64,000 nt of DNA from Epiperipatus broadwayi (lineage: Eukaryota; Onychophora; Udeonychophora; Euonychophora; Peripatidae). This document shows positions 1 to 12,500 of the stretch, piece after piece. A model generated the notes under the pieces. It saw nothing but the letters and a program-made list of their open reading frames with translations, did no database searches and was not told where the DNA came from. Location: NCBI GenBank assembly GCA_028023455.1, contig JAQFVV010012423.1, forward strand, positions 2,187,273-2,251,272, in the 5' to 3' direction. Position 1 is the first letter of the stretch, and every line of letters starts with the position of its first letter. The position numbers were made by a program, and so were the translations under genes.

Positions 1-237
1 GTAGTATTCCTATAGTAAGATGTAAAATTTAACTTAAGAAATAACCTTTCATATTACTTAAATAACAAAAAAAATGAATCATGAATATTTCTTTTGAGTG
101 AATCTACAATAACTACAGAATTAGGATAAACATCACTTGATGATCTTAAACAATTAATAACATGACAATACATTTTTTAAAAATATGACAATGCCTAATT
201 TAAATTTACTTAATGATGGTACAATATATATGTAATT

Positions 238-293
238 AGAAGGGACTTGAACTCAGACTTTCAAGCTTTCTACAGCTAACCATTTTATCTTAA
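238..293 (-). repeat. tRNA-derived SINE head (relic)
   Basis: On the minus strand there is a Pol III-like promoter pair: an A-box-like TGGTTAGCTGT and, about 32 bases later, a B-box-like GTTCAAGTCCC. This spacing is usual for tRNA-derived SINEs. I could not fold a complete tRNA, so I do not call a functional tRNA gene. It lies just downstream, in minus-strand sense, of the hammerhead motif at 335-389. Identification rests on the two boxes only. Confidence 0.4.
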
Positions 294-334
294 ACAACTG
301 AAATACATGACCACATATTGTGAAAAGGATAAAT

Positions 335-389
335 GATCAGTAATATATTTATTTCATGCTGAATCAGCACTCATCAGTTGGTGCAGATC
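335..389 (-). ncRNA. Type I hammerhead ribozyme motif, family R2 (copy H1)
   Basis: Read on the minus strand. The core box CTGATGA (371-377) is intact. It is followed by a stem II hairpin, GTGCTG/ATT/CAGCAT (356-370), and by the GAAA box (352-355). A three-pair stem III, ATA..TAT, closes with a two-base loop and is followed by A at the cleavage position (H17 allows A). Stem I keeps its outer GATC/GATC helix and the two inner A-U pairs, but has one C.A mismatch. The core matches the known hammerhead consensus CUGANGA...GAAA...UH. Sequence around it matches the R2 repeat at 41935-43670 for a short distance only, so this is a truncated copy. Self-cleavage is inferred from structure. Confidence 0.6.
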
Positions 390-3229
390 ACCATCTTCTG
401 CACATATATACAATCAGTGCTCAGTTTATAATACAATAGAAAATCTTCAATTTTTAACAGACAAGATTCAATCTTCTTCATACTCCAATTCTTTAGCCAT
501 CCATATCATTGAAAATTCAAGAATGGAATATTCAAAGCCTTTATTGATGCCAATATTATTATCATATCCATGTTGAGTCTGACACCTCGCATACAGGTTC
601 TTCATATGTTCATTTAAATATATTGAAGAGGGATGGGATAATATTGACATCAGCAAGGGTATTATTGTATTTAAAATTTTTTTTCTCATAGAAGAAACAT
701 GAAAAAACTTTATATAATGATATTTTATTATTATTTTAACATGTATTGTGTTTTAATTTTATGTATGTCAGTGTTATAGATTTGGCAACCAGTTTACTCA
801 TAAAATAAAAACCATTAGTGCAGCTATAAGATTGTTTATGAAACAAAAGACATAGGTAATACTACTAAATTTAAAATTTGTTTATATTTTAAAGGTGATT
901 ACAAGTAAAAAGGTAAAAATTTTTGCAATAAATTGTTAAACTTTGTTCTATTAGTATAATTTCATCTTAATATTTTTCCTTTGGTAAAGCTGCAATTGCT
1001 GAATGATAATAAAAAGGTAATATCCAATTTTAATCAATTTAGACACATTGAATATTATCTTGTATAATATGATATATAATTAATTACTGTTAATGATTAT
1101 TATAGTTGTGGATCACTTTAGAACTGATAATTGAAATTTTAATTTATTAATTAATAATATATTTTACTTTGCTTAATTTTTACATTTATATGATAGGTGT
1201 TATTTAGTATGAGATTTGGTTATCATGTTATATGATTATAATTATATGCATTTTTATATTTGTAATTTATCCATACACCCATGTTATATCATGTCAGGTG
1301 TACTTGTTCCCTTATCCTACATGAGAGCATATATTATCATCATGGGTAAACCATGTATAATACCCATACAATTTTGAGCAAATTAAGGCTATGCTGTTAT
1401 AATGTATTTCATATACTTCTTAAACAAGGGATTTACTGTCACTTCTTTTTCCCCATATCCCTAAATGTGTACCCAAATAGTGGCACTGGGATTTCAGACA
1501 ATTTGTAGTCATGGAATGACTATGGTTATGTTGTTTAACTTATTTGCCTTAGCTCAACCCATTGTACATCTGGATATATTGTATATTTCAGTAGATTTCA
1601 TGCTAATGATTTGATATGGGTAACAATGAAATCATTCCTGAAAAGGTAGTATTTAAAAATGTAAACTGTGTTTAACATTAAGCAAACAATGGTAAGAAAT
1701 AATATCTTGTCAAGTATTATTTTATATTAGTAGGTCATGGTCTAATGCTTTATCTAGTCAGGGTGATCTCACGTGTACAAGTCACCTTTGTTATTTACTA
1801 TTATAGCTAAGTATTAAAATGCTGATGTTTTCACTAGTGTTAGGGAAAATTTTATAATATGACATTAATGATTTAAATATAGAATCATAGTAATATTGAT
1901 TCTCACAGTAATATTGGCAGTCCAGTATTTTGAATAAATAAATAAAAATAGGAAATCATATAATCTTCTTAACATGTTATAGTATAAATCATTATTAATA
2001 CTTTGGGAATACCTAATATATTACATTGCCTAATATTGAGTATTGCTAGCTTGCCTTTCATTGGATATGAAGTTTAGGGTTATCTTACCTATAATTAGTT
2101 TTAAATAAATACGTTTCATAAAACTATGCATGATAAATAAAATATAAAAATGTGTAACAGGCTAAAACAAATTTAATTTAAGGAATGGATTTAAATAACA
2201 ATTCACTGCAAGATGATAATAATGTATTATAATTTTATTCAGATCCAAAAAGATCTTTCTTCAATAATATTTAAATATGTTAACTAAATCTTGTTCATTA
2301 TATTTTCTATCTATAAGTTGATCAAGAATATATATTTTCTTTTGATATTGCTGTTGATTTATAAAATATGTAAATAGTATAAATAAAATTTTATTTTTGA
2401 AAATGTATTCAGTTGTTTGTACCCTTACTGCTAAGCACTTTCAATATTGTTATTGCTATTGCTATCAACATCATCATCAATTAATATGATTGATTTTATT
2501 ATATATTAGCATATTAGAAATAAGTTTTGCCAGGCTCTTATATCTAGAGTATACAAAATTTTGCTATTTATTGAGCAAAACGTTCTTAATATTATGTACA
2601 TATGTTATTTTCAAATAATGTCTTAAAGGTTAAATATTTAATTTTTGGGAAATAACCTTTTAATAATTTTCAGATACAATCATTCATTGAACTTCAACAT
2701 AATGTTCATTGTGGTCAAATCAAAATTAGCATATAAATGGTTATTATATTTACCTTATTATTATTAGGATTTTATTGATTCAGCATAAAATTTAAAGTTT
2801 ACTTTTATTATTGCCAGTGGAGTAGTTAAATATTCTTTACTAATTACATTTAAGAATTATAAGTTACCTTTGTTTTCTATACTTGGATAGTAATAAAATC
2901 TCTCTTACTGATCCAAATATATATTGTAAAAATTAGTGACATTTCAAATTATATAAACCCTGAGAAATTAAGTTGTTGATTAATAGTTTTAATTTTGATT
3001 TTATTATTAGTTTTCATTTCTCAAGTTATTTAATATGCATTATCTTGATCTCTTATGTTCATTCTTATTGTTATTTGATTCATTAAAGAAATTTAAGCTT
3101 CCTTCTTTAGTTTTTCAAAACTTAGGACCCATTGTCCTTATTTTAGTAGTTAAACTTTCTTCTTTAATAGTCAAGCTTAGAACCCCTTGCCTTTATTTTA
3201 GTAACATCTTGCTTTTGTTTGGAATAGTA
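390..3229. other. AT-rich non-coding stretch, nothing recognised
   Basis: No coding signature, tRNA-like boxes, long repeat or inverted repeat was recognised. The short open frames here (for example 73 codons at 468-689, minus, and 67 codons at 3035-3238, plus) have low-complexity translations and resemble no family I know. It may be intergenic or intronic. Confidence 0.5.
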
Positions 3230-3570
3230 TCAGATTAACATTTCAGAATCTCATTCATCATCACTAACATTGTGATCATAGCTCATTCATATTTAATTTT
3301 CTTTTATTTTTCATCATCACCTCATCTTATTTCACCATCACATTTGATTCATACTTCATTGTTGCCTACTTTATCACAACCATAACTATTTATCACCCTA
3401 ACACCTTTCTCTTCTCCTCATTCTTAAACCTATTCATTATTCATTTCCATTAGTTAATTATTATTTATTCTTCATCACCCATTCAATCGTTCTACATCTT
3501 TATTCATTTATCATTCATTCCATAATTCTAATTTCATACTCATCTCATAGATAGATGTCTTCCTGATTAT
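3230..3570. repeat. Pyrimidine-rich TCAT/CATT stretch
   Basis: The plus strand becomes strongly C+T-rich, with many degenerate TCATCA, TTCATT and CATC units and few purine runs. This differs clearly from the A/T-balanced flanks. It looks like a decayed simple-repeat tract. It could also be a polypyrimidine-rich intron or a non-coding RNA, for which I see no positive evidence. Confidence 0.4.
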
Positions 3571-3889
3571 TAACCATTTTGTAGAGTGCAAATTAAATGT
3601 TTGTCTTTTAATATCTTGTCTTAGGGTATTGTAAGTTAATCTAATCAATGTACTTTATCCGATGTTACACGTAAGAGATGTGGAGTTAATGTAATGTAAA
3701 GTCAGTAGTGCAATGTGGCCTCCCTTGTTTTATGAGATAAGAAAAAAATAATACAAAAATAGAATTATGGAATTCACAGGTTTTAGTAAAATGAAATGAA
3801 ATAAAAAACATAAATCAGAGCTGGAAGAATAATAGATAATGATATGTAGATAAGTTTACAATAATTTGTAGTAATTTCTCACACTTGAA

Positions 3890-5810
3890 GGTTCTTTCTA
3901 TAATTTCTCTCAATATTTGGATGTGATTCATTGTGATAAAACAGTTTTTAAGTAGAGATTGTTCTTCTTACTTTTTTTAAAATATCAATATCAATACTGC
4001 AGTTTTCCAAAATCATGTAGACATTTGTTTTTTAGTTTTGTCAATAATTTTTATTCTTCACTTGCTTCTTTTAAGATATCAATAATAATTACATTTCCTG
4101 AAGCTGTTTATTTCGTCATCGATTTAAATCATATTTATCTTTTTATTTAAAAAGCTTAGGAATTTTTAAAAAATTGTAATTGTATAGGTTACTTTGTTTT
4201 ATTATTTTTAAATATATATATATCTTAGTAGTACTCTTCCACAGATTTTTGATATTTCAATTTTTAGTAATAATTCCATCTTTTATTTTTATTGCTGGAA
4301 ACAATTTTCATCCAAATCAAGATATTGTTTTATACTTATGATATTTTTTCTTCTATAGCGTTCCATGCCAATTCTTAGTTATAATGTCTCCTTTTTTATA
4401 TACCATTTTAAATAACTCCAGATATTCATTGTTTTAAGATTTTTTAAAATATTTGCATAATTCTATTTATGATACATCGTCATATCTCAATAAAAATATA
4501 CTGATGAATTGCTACGTTTTTTTACCAGCAATTTTTATTGCAATAATATATTAATAAAGAACCAGTTTTATTTTTATTGATTTCAGATGGAGCTTGAAAC
4601 ATTTTCTTAGTTATTTAATAAGCTTTAATTTAAATTATATTGGAGTGTTTGTGAAAGTTAAGAATATCAATTGGTAATACTCTGCGTAATAGTTTTTACT
4701 TTCTAGTTTTTTATTAATAGATATCGCTTATTAATCAATGATCACTTCCTGAGTTGAATCTGATAAGATTATTATAATCTTGAAATACATAATTTTATTA
4801 GTCAAAATAATATAATTTTGCTATATCTTCATTTGAATGCTTACATGTTCATTTGGATTTAGCAATTTCTTAAATAAAGAATTCATAATATATAGCTTTT
4901 CTTTTTCTGATAATTTCATAATCAGTTTTCACTTTCTTTTATGTCACTATAACTAAATTTATCTGCAGCACTTTCATCTTTCAATCATTTTTCAGTTCTA
5001 AAATTAACGTCATTCATAAGAATTTTAAAAAAGTTCTTTGGTATAATGAAAAGCATTTTGTTTATCTTTATAAAAATCCTCTATTTCTTTATTATAATGA
5101 TAAATTGTCTGCATTTAATATCTTTTATTATTTGAAAAATTAATACTGTCTGATAAGCTATCAATCTCCAAAATGTTTCTTTTCCTTATTTAAAATGAAT
5201 CACAGTTCATTTATGATTCCAATATTTGTGCCTTTATAGTAAGTACATGTTCACTTTTCAAATCAAATGCATTTTGCTTCTTCTAATATCAAGAAATTCA
5301 ACAATATTAAACAGTTCTTTTCCCAATTCATGTAATCTTCTTTCATTGAAAATAATGTGCAATTGTAAATAGCCAAATAAAAAAAACAACAATGAATAAA
5401 CACCCTGGTTCACAATTAAGATATTTTTAGTGCTATATCTTTGGCCAATAACTAGTATCATGGGTGACAACTTTACAGCCGCATGGAAATAAGAATCACA
5501 ATTTAGTTTGTCACAATTATAAGTATGTTAGAAAGGCATCATTCACACGAGCATTTATTTTGCCTTCAAAAAAAAGTCAGCATATGTTTTAATTAACAAT
5601 AATATCAGAGGTAAAAAACCAAATAGTCTCTGGACTGGATGATGAGTGTGGGTGAGCAAATATTTACTTACTATGTGTAAAATCAGATATAATGGCTTCT
5701 GAAACGACAAAAAATATGGAATGGACATTAGGAATGTACCTAGCTCGATTTCTTTATGAGCTCAAAGAGATATCACAAGGTTTAAGACCCCTAAAAACAA
5801 ACTGCTTTTT
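3890..5810 (-). pseudogene. Decayed RTE-like LINE (endonuclease plus start of RT)
   Basis: This minus-strand relic parallels the better-preserved LINE at 10293-12500. The parts matching 11396-12190 (RT amino-terminal half and linker) lie at about 3890-4545. The 5' untranslated part, matching 12270-12510, lies at about 5575-5800. Between them it keeps about 1 kb that the other copy lacks. At 5258-5470 the minus strand reads a 70-residue frame with RRLHELGKELFNIVEFLDI, which resembles the start of an APE-type endonuclease (the NVRxLxxxGKLxxIxxExxxxxIDILxISE pattern). Many stops and frameshifts make it non-functional. RTE-type LINEs encode endonuclease and RT in one ORF; the clade call is inferred from the RT of the sister copy. 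Confidence 0.7.
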
Positions 5811-6381
5811 ATAGTTGCGTAAATATATTTTTTTATATAATAAACTTTCACATATTTTAAAATAAAGTTTTTTCCTCCAGAATTTCTACGATCATTACAA
5901 TGTTTTTAATTTAATTTCTATTCCTTTTTAATCGCAATTTCTTTTTCGCAAATTGCAAGTGTTTCTTTTTTTCTTTCTTTCCTTCTTTTCATTTTTGAAT
6001 TAAAAGATAATATGTTAAATGTTTTTTTACACCTTGTAGAACATTATTTTTAAGAGCGCTTCTGTCTTTTTCTAATAACACTTTCTAATAGTTGGAATGT
6101 AATGTGTTTCATCTTATGAATTATTTAACTTGAATATGGCTTTCTTTTTTTATGGTCCATTAGCAAAATCTTTTTTCTTTATCATTTCTTCTGTTTTGTA
6201 ATGAAAATGTTTTATTTCCACCATTTTTTTCTTTAAATTTTAAAACAGAAATGAAAAAAAATCTATATGTAAAATGTAGAATTTTTCTTTTTTAAGATAA
6301 ATTATAATTTACTTGCTCTCTTTATTTAATTAAAAGTGTGTTTTTTTAAATTATGGATACATATGAAAGTGCATATTACTA

Positions 6382-6384
<3 letters not shown>

Positions 6385-6460
<76 letters not shown>

Positions 6461-6470
6461 TGTATGTGTA
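6385..6470. repeat. (TA)n(TG)n compound microsatellite
   Basis: About 40 bases of TA dinucleotides switch to about 40 bases of TG with two TA interruptions. An open frame through it (6336-6542) reads only IYIYIY and VCVCVC and is an artefact. Confidence 0.95.
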
Positions 6471-8986
6471 TTTTTACACATAACAAAGAGTGCAATTGCA
6501 TTTAAACAACCATTTCAAAGTAAAGATCTTTCTAACTATTAACTCTTCCTAAAAGAAAACAGCTGAGAAAGCTTTAATTAGCTACCTAATTGTCAACTAC
6601 CAGGTAGCAAAGGTCTGAATCATTTTTTTATTATAAAATCTATATTCAAATCTAGATAGAAAATAACTAGACATTTTTTTCAGGTTTTAACTAGACTAGG
6701 ATTTTTTTTTTACATAGCTAGCCTAAATTCAACCCAGTAAATATTATGATAAAAAGATGTATATCTAAGTATTTTTGGCTAAAAGGATATAACCAATATG
6801 GAAAATCATATAATTGGATGTATGTATAATACTTTATGTAAAAAGGTGTATGTTCATATATAATTATTTACAGGAGAAATTAGTTTACTTTTGTAAATAT
6901 CTGGAACTTGGGATATTTTCAGTTTTTATACATTCAAAGCAGTTACGTCTAACTTATTATTCTTATATAATCTAAAAAAGGAATAGCTAAAGTATGGACA
7001 TTGATGTCTTAATTACAAAAATAAAAAAGTAAGGTTAAATCTTGTAAAGTAATATTATAATAAAATAGGAAAAATAATAATTTTTATTCATAAGACAGAA
7101 AAAATATATATAGCAAAAATTCAAATTCAGAAAGTCAAACTTAAAAAAAAAAAAGGTTCCAATTTATTTTTTGTTAGTGCACAGTGCATTTTTCCTACTT
7201 ATAAAATTTTAAAATTAATTCAGGAAAAGTTCATAATTATTTTAACTTTTATTGTATAATAGCTTATTTCTTGCAAGCATTACAAAATTTATTTTCACCA
7301 GTGAAAGTGATAAAAACAAAAAGTTATATTTGATTGATTCAAATTTTACAAATGTTTTGCTTAATTTCAAATATTAAAAGTCTGGCGAGGGTAAAACAGA
7401 TATAGAAGTCACATTAGGGTAAACATATTCTGAGTTTTTTCTACAGTAAGTCATTATATTATGAAAAAATGCTAGACATTATTTTACCTATAGCATCTTG
7501 TATTTTATGTACAAAAATTAAATAGCAATGAGAATGTTACATATCATATGTAAACTCACAGATGAAAAAATGGTACATGGGCTATAAAACATTGTACACC
7601 TTAATTTAGAGTAATCATTTACACATCTAATTTAAAGGTGAATCAAACAAACATCATTTCTAAATGATGTGATTTTAGTTTGCAATACATCAAAGGTGAA
7701 ATTTATCTAAAACAACATATGAAAATTCCCACTATACTTTTAGTATTTATGTCTATAAATTCTGTAAAAATCTTCTAATTGTTATATATAACTCTTCATA
7801 GGTAAGGTTTTTTTACTGACTTGTAAAAATAACTAAGAAGTTGTGATATTTCTTTCATACATATGGTTTTTATAATCTGGAGTAGTAAGTTAAAAACAGA
7901 CCCATTTTTGCTTTGAAAGTATCAAACTAAACAGTAATATTTTAGTTTGTAATATCATTTTTAATCTGTTGTTTAAAGGGTTATCTCATAGTAGAAATTA
8001 TTTTAAAATAGGCTATGAATATGGAGACTTAAGTTCTCTGAAAGCACTCAGCTATATAATTATTTTCTAATAATACTAAGCTTCACTTTTTGCATAAAGC
8101 GCAATTTAAAAAATTAAAAGTATATGAAAATTTCTGTTTTACTCTCAATATTTACATTTATAAAATTCATTAAAATCTCCTAATTATGATATATAACTTA
8201 TTATGAAAAAAGGTTGTTTATTATGGAAATATCACAACTACAAAATTTACAGTTTTCACACATATAGTGTACTAGTGTTTGATTTACAATGCATATGTAA
8301 TCTATAGTAACTAGTAAAAGTAATTATATTTCCAGCTGAAAGTTAGATAAGACAAATACTATTACTATACAATGGGATTTTAGCTAGAAATGCCATTTGT
8401 AATTGGTTATTTGCCTGTTAGGCTATAGCTTACATTTATCTAAATAAAGACACCTAAATTCTAATCAACCTTTCTCATATATTAATCAGTTATTTATGTA
8501 TATTATTGAATGAAATGTGCATACAATTGCAAGTTTACCCACATCACTTATTGGATCATATTTTTAAAAATGAAAAGCAATTACAATGTAAATGGATTCA
8601 ATTTACATTTGCATGGCGAATACGAAGAAAAAAAACAGTGCATTAATACAAACAGTATTTGGAAAGTTTATAATTTTAGTGTTGACATTTATATATAAAT
8701 AATAATGTGGAAAGTAAAATCATAAGGAAACAATTAAGGATTGGCAAATATTAACAGATATTAGAAATTTTAGTATCAATGGCAGTTAAGATTCTCTGTG
8801 TCTCAAATCAAAGTAAAAATATTGAAGGAGAGGAAGAGGGATATTAAGAATATATGTGAATTTAAAAAATCTTTGTTAACATTTGTTTTTTAATTTTTGA
8901 AAAATATCAATAAATATTTATAAAATTAAATTTTAAAATTTTGAATACCCATTATAAAATATATATATAAAAGAAAAAAAATAATG
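6471..8986. other. AT-rich non-coding stretch with a weak direct repeat
   Basis: No gene is recognised. Two segments, about 7718-7870 and 8110-8265, look alike when aligned by eye: both contain a TATGAAAAT start, a TATTTA...TATAAA middle, AAATCTYCTAATT and a later run with TGTGATATTTC or its likeness. They are about 395 bp apart. This may be a very old tandem repeat, but the low complexity makes chance similarity possible. Confidence 0.35.
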
Positions 8987-9418
8987 GTAAATACAATATT
9001 ATAGTCTAAATTCTTTTGTAGTGCTTTCAATCACGTGGTAATCCTCATCAGCTTTAACTGAATTTCAAATTTTTAAACTTAATGTTAGGTATATTTTCAT
9101 AAGCTGTGTATGGCCGTATTTGCAACTTGCCTATTAAACAACATCGTTCTTACATTTATCAATTAATATTGCCTCTTTAATTTTCCTCTTTTTATGATTT
9201 CATGAAATCATAAAAAGAGGAAAATTAAAGAGGTAATATTTATGGATAAATATAAGAACGATGTTGTTAATAGGCAAGTTGCAAATACGGCCATACACAG
9301 CTTATGAAAATATATGTAACATTAAGTTTAAAAATTTGAAATTCAGTTAAAGCTAACGAGGATTACCACATAATCAAAAGCGCAACAAAAGAATTTAGAC
9401 TATAATATTGTATTTACA
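8987..9418. repeat. Near-perfect 432-bp palindrome (fold-back repeat, family R3)
   Basis: Two arms of about 216 bp are inverted repeats of each other with no spacer. The centre is at 9202/9203 within GATTTCATGAAATC. Arms are about 90% identical by eye. Near each outer end, reading outward, is a hammerhead-like string: CTGATGAG, a GATTAC/GTGATT stem, then GAAAGC (minus, 9008-9068) and the mutated twin CTAACGAG...CAAAAGC (plus, about 9340-9400). No ORF. It may be a fold-back DNA element or a divergent head-to-head pair of retroelement ends. The R1 and R2 units in this window show the same divergent arrangement. Confidence 0.85.
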
Positions 9419-9844
9419 GTTAATTCTTTTCTTATATAAATTAAATTTCTAATACTCAAGTTTTAAACTTTTATAATTCAATTTTTTTATTAATATCAAT
9501 AATTTTAGTTTTAAAAACAAAATCACACCAGCAGAAATTGCAGTAAAATATATTCACTCAAAATAGTATATAAGACAGAAATAAATTCTAGATTCAGTAA
9601 TTAAGAATATTTTTTCTATGTTTAAACTAGATTAGTACAGAAAATAGTGCAGATATTATGAATATGGCAGGATTTTTTAAAAAAATATAAAATAATTTAA
9701 TCTCAATAGTTGTTTTATTGACTGAAGTATAATCATTTTGTTTTGCAATGTATATTTCTGGAAAAGCTGTTGAAAAATATCCTAAAATAAGTATATGAAC
9801 TAAAATGTAAAAAAAAAAAATATAATAATTAATCTTTAAAGAAT

Positions 9845-10050
9845 GAATGTTATAGTCAACTTATCTTCATTTAATGGACTAATCCAGAGTCCACCTTGAT
9901 TGGATTGAGCACTCATTGCCACAGACCAATAGATAAGGTATATCCAATAGCAGAAACATGCCAATAGATAATGATGCTAAGTAAATCTGATTAAGACAAG
10001 ATGGATTCTGGATTAGCCCATTAGTTGAAGATAAGTTGAATTACAACATT
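9845..10050. mobile_element. MITE-like element with ~50-bp terminal inverted repeats
   Basis: The left end (9845-9896) and right end (9997-10050) are inverted repeats containing AACTTATCTTCA and TAATCCAGA, with a few mismatches. The ~100-bp core between them is unique and non-coding. Size, terminal repeats and lack of an ORF fit a miniature inverted-repeat transposon. I could not settle the exact ends or target-site duplication, so no superfamily is named. Confidence 0.7.
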
Positions 10051-10292
10051 CCTTCTCCTTACTTCACCAATAATAGTTTCAATTGCCTAAAAGGGTTCTG
10101 ATTGAATATAAAATAATCCGAGTGATATTAGGAGAAGAAATTACAATAAAAAAAATAAAATATTTATTACTTATTTATTAACGAATCAATCACATATTAT
10201 ATATCTATACAAAAAAACAAAAACAAAATACAATTACATAATTACACAGCTGCTTTTAATATTTTCATCAGAGAAATGGTTTTCTTCAGAAA
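10051..10292. other. Short AT-rich spacer
   Basis: Spacer between the MITE and the 3' end of the next LINE. No feature recognised. Confidence 0.5.
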
Positions 10293-10718
10293 ATGTCATC
10301 ATCATCAACCATTATCAATCCACTGCAGAATGAAGGTCTCTCCAAGTTCAATCCATCTTCTCTGATCTTTAGCTTCTCTTCTCCACATCACCCATGCATA
10401 TTTTCTTATTTCATTCATCCATCTCACATGTGGTCTCTTTCTGGATCCTTTACAATCTTTTGGAATCCAGTTTAAGATTTCAATTGTCCATCTATTATCA
10501 TCTCTTCTAGTAATATGTCAAGCACAATGCCACTTCAATATTTTAATTTTTTCAGTGAAGTCAGTAACACCTGTTTGCTCTCTTATCCATACATTGCATT
10601 TTCAATCTCTTCTTGTTACTCCAAACATGCAGTCTCTGTATTGCTCTTCTATTAAATGTCCAAGTCTTAGATCCATAAGTAAGAACTGGTAAAACACATT
10701 TGTTAAAAATCTTCCTTT

Positions 10719-11291
10719 TCAACACATAGGCATATTCCCTTTTAATATCAAGTTATTTCTACCAAAAGCACTCCAATCAAGTTTAATTCTATGATTAATT
10801 CCGTTGATTATGTTTCCATATGTATTAATAATCCAATGAAGGTATTTGTAACTGTTAACTTCTGTCAATTCATCATAATGAATCTTTATTTTCTTATTTT
10901 GAGAAAATCTATTAAACATTACTTTAGTCTTTTTAACATTTATCTTTAGTCCTACATTCTTACTTTCATTTGATAACTCCTGCAACATTTTCTGCAGCTT
11001 TAAAACATTATTTGCAAGAACAACTACATGATCTGAAAAACCTAAATGACTGAAATTATCTCCATTTACTTTTACTCCTTTAGTTGCCCATTTTAATCCA
11101 CAAAATACTTCTTGCAGCACTGCTGTAAAAAGTTTTGGAAATATGGGGTCACCCTGTTTTACATCCTTCTCAATGTTGACTTTCCCAGTATGATTATGTA
11201 ATCTAATTGTTGCTGTTGCATTTTTATAAATATTCTTTAAAATATGACAATAGCCTGGATTTATACCTTGATGATCCAATGCTTTAATCAC
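10719..11291 (-). pseudogene. LINE reverse transcriptase, palm and thumb part
   Basis: A 190-residue frame. It starts with the helix after motif A (ALDHQGINPGYCHILKNIY). It contains motif B as VKQGDPIFPKLFTAVLQEVF (usual form QGDPLSPxLF). Motif C is SDHVVVLAN where a functional enzyme has ADDxVLxA, so the first catalytic aspartate is replaced. Motif D/E follows as GLKINVKKTKVMFN. It continues the frame at 11292-11597, separated by a stop codon (a TGA where SxAFHSINISW would be expected). Function is lost. Confidence 0.85.
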
Positions 11292-11597
11292 TCAAGAAAT
11301 GTTTATAGAATGAAATGCCTTTTCATAATCTACAAATCCAAAACATAATGGCACCTCATATTCATTTGTCTTTTCTATAACTTCTCTCAATACTTTGATA
11401 TGATCTACTGTACTAAAACAACTTTTAAATCCAGCTTGTTCTCTTGATTGGTGAAAATCCAATGTTTTCTGTAGATGAGTTGTAATTATCTTGGTAAAAA
11501 TTTTGTATAAAACTGATGAAAGGCAGATAGGTCTGTAATTTCTAATATCTTCTTTATCACCTTTTAAAATATTAATATTAATACTGCATTCTTCCAA
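11292..11597 (-). pseudogene. LINE reverse transcriptase, fingers part
   Basis: A 101-residue frame with the classic RT start NYRPICLSSVLYKIFTKII, then REQAGFKSCFSTVDHI (usual form QAGFRxGxSTxDHI) and motif A FGFVDYEKAFHSI, in which the catalytic Asp of FVDYxKAFD is kept in VDY. It is preceded on the minus strand by LKGDKEDIRNYRP, typical of RTE/craTA-like enzymes (KGDxxDxxNYRPI). It joins the 10719-11291 frame after one stop. Confidence 0.88.
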
Positions 11598-11817
11598 TCA
11601 TCTGGTACATCTTTATCATTTAGACATTTGGTTATATAACTTTGCTAAAATAATTTCTATTTCTTCACCTGCTTCTTTTAATATATCAATTATGATTCCA
11701 TTATTACCTGGAGCCTTTTCTTTCTTCATACATTTAATTGCATGTCTTACTTCTTCATTTAAAATTTTGGGCAATTTGGAAGATGTAATAGATATAGGTG
11801 GTACTTGTTGTTTATTA

Positions 11818-12033
11818 CTATTTAATTCTTGATAAAAAGTCTTCTACCCATTTTATGATGTCATTTCTCTTTTTAGTAATAATTCCATCTTGTTTTCTTA
11901 TAGCAGATATAAATTTCATACTAATACCAAAATGTTGTTTTACATTCTTGAGACTTTTATTTTTTTCTACAGATTTCCTTGCTAGTTCACAGTTATGTTT
12001 TCTTATATCATTTTCAACTCTTTTCCACACCAT
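11818..12033 (-). pseudogene. LINE linker region upstream of RT
   Basis: A 71-residue basic frame (ELARKSVEKNKSLKNVKQHFGISM...KKRNDIIKWVEDFLSRI) matching the spacer between endonuclease and RT in RTE-type LINEs, where an IxxxxxRWxEYFxxLL-like block precedes the RT. Here this block reads IIKWVEDFLSRI. It belongs to the same broken polyprotein as the RT frames downstream. The overlapping plus-strand frames are shadows. Confidence 0.7.
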
Positions 12034-12500
12034 TTTACAAAATTCGAGATATTCAATCTTTTTAATGCATCATTTTTGTATATCTTCATATTCCTTTTTG
12101 TCTTCATAAATTCTCTAGTCTTAGTAAAAAATTTATTGGTCAATTGCTGCATTTTTCTACCAGCTATCTTTGTTGCAGCCTTTTGGGAATAAGGGCCATG
12201 ATTTACTTTTGTCTATCATAATTGTATATATGTATTGGAAAAATATTTATCATTTACACAAACATTCATTCTGTCTTATCAGGCAACTGAGAAGAAAGAC
12301 CATGGTGTTTCTTAATATTAAACTCAGAGGTAACAAACAAATAAACTCACCATGCTGGCTAATGCATGTTGGTGAGCAGCCCATGCATGTCTATATGAAT
12401 AATCACATAATAATAACAGCTGCATTGATAAGAACATATGGAGTGGACATTTAGGAATTTTCCCTGCTTAGTTCCTTTAAGACCTCCAAGAGGAATCAAA

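Larger units (their letters stand above)
10293..12500 (-). mobile_element. RTE-like LINE, endonuclease region deleted
   Basis: In minus-strand order the element has a 5' region (12270-12500) shared with the relic at 5575-5800, then a jump straight to the linker before RT (near 12190), then RT, then a carboxy-terminal tail ending near 10300 in a TCATCATC-rich 3' end. The endonuclease kept in the 3890-5810 copy is missing. The tail (10300-10710), across frameshifts, resembles the carboxy end of RTE proteins: an IDNWNLKLDSK-like block, then DEWNKK and a final WRDLHSAVD-like block near the 3' end. Orientation and domain order are clear; the clade assignment is inferred from these signatures. Confidence 0.75.
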
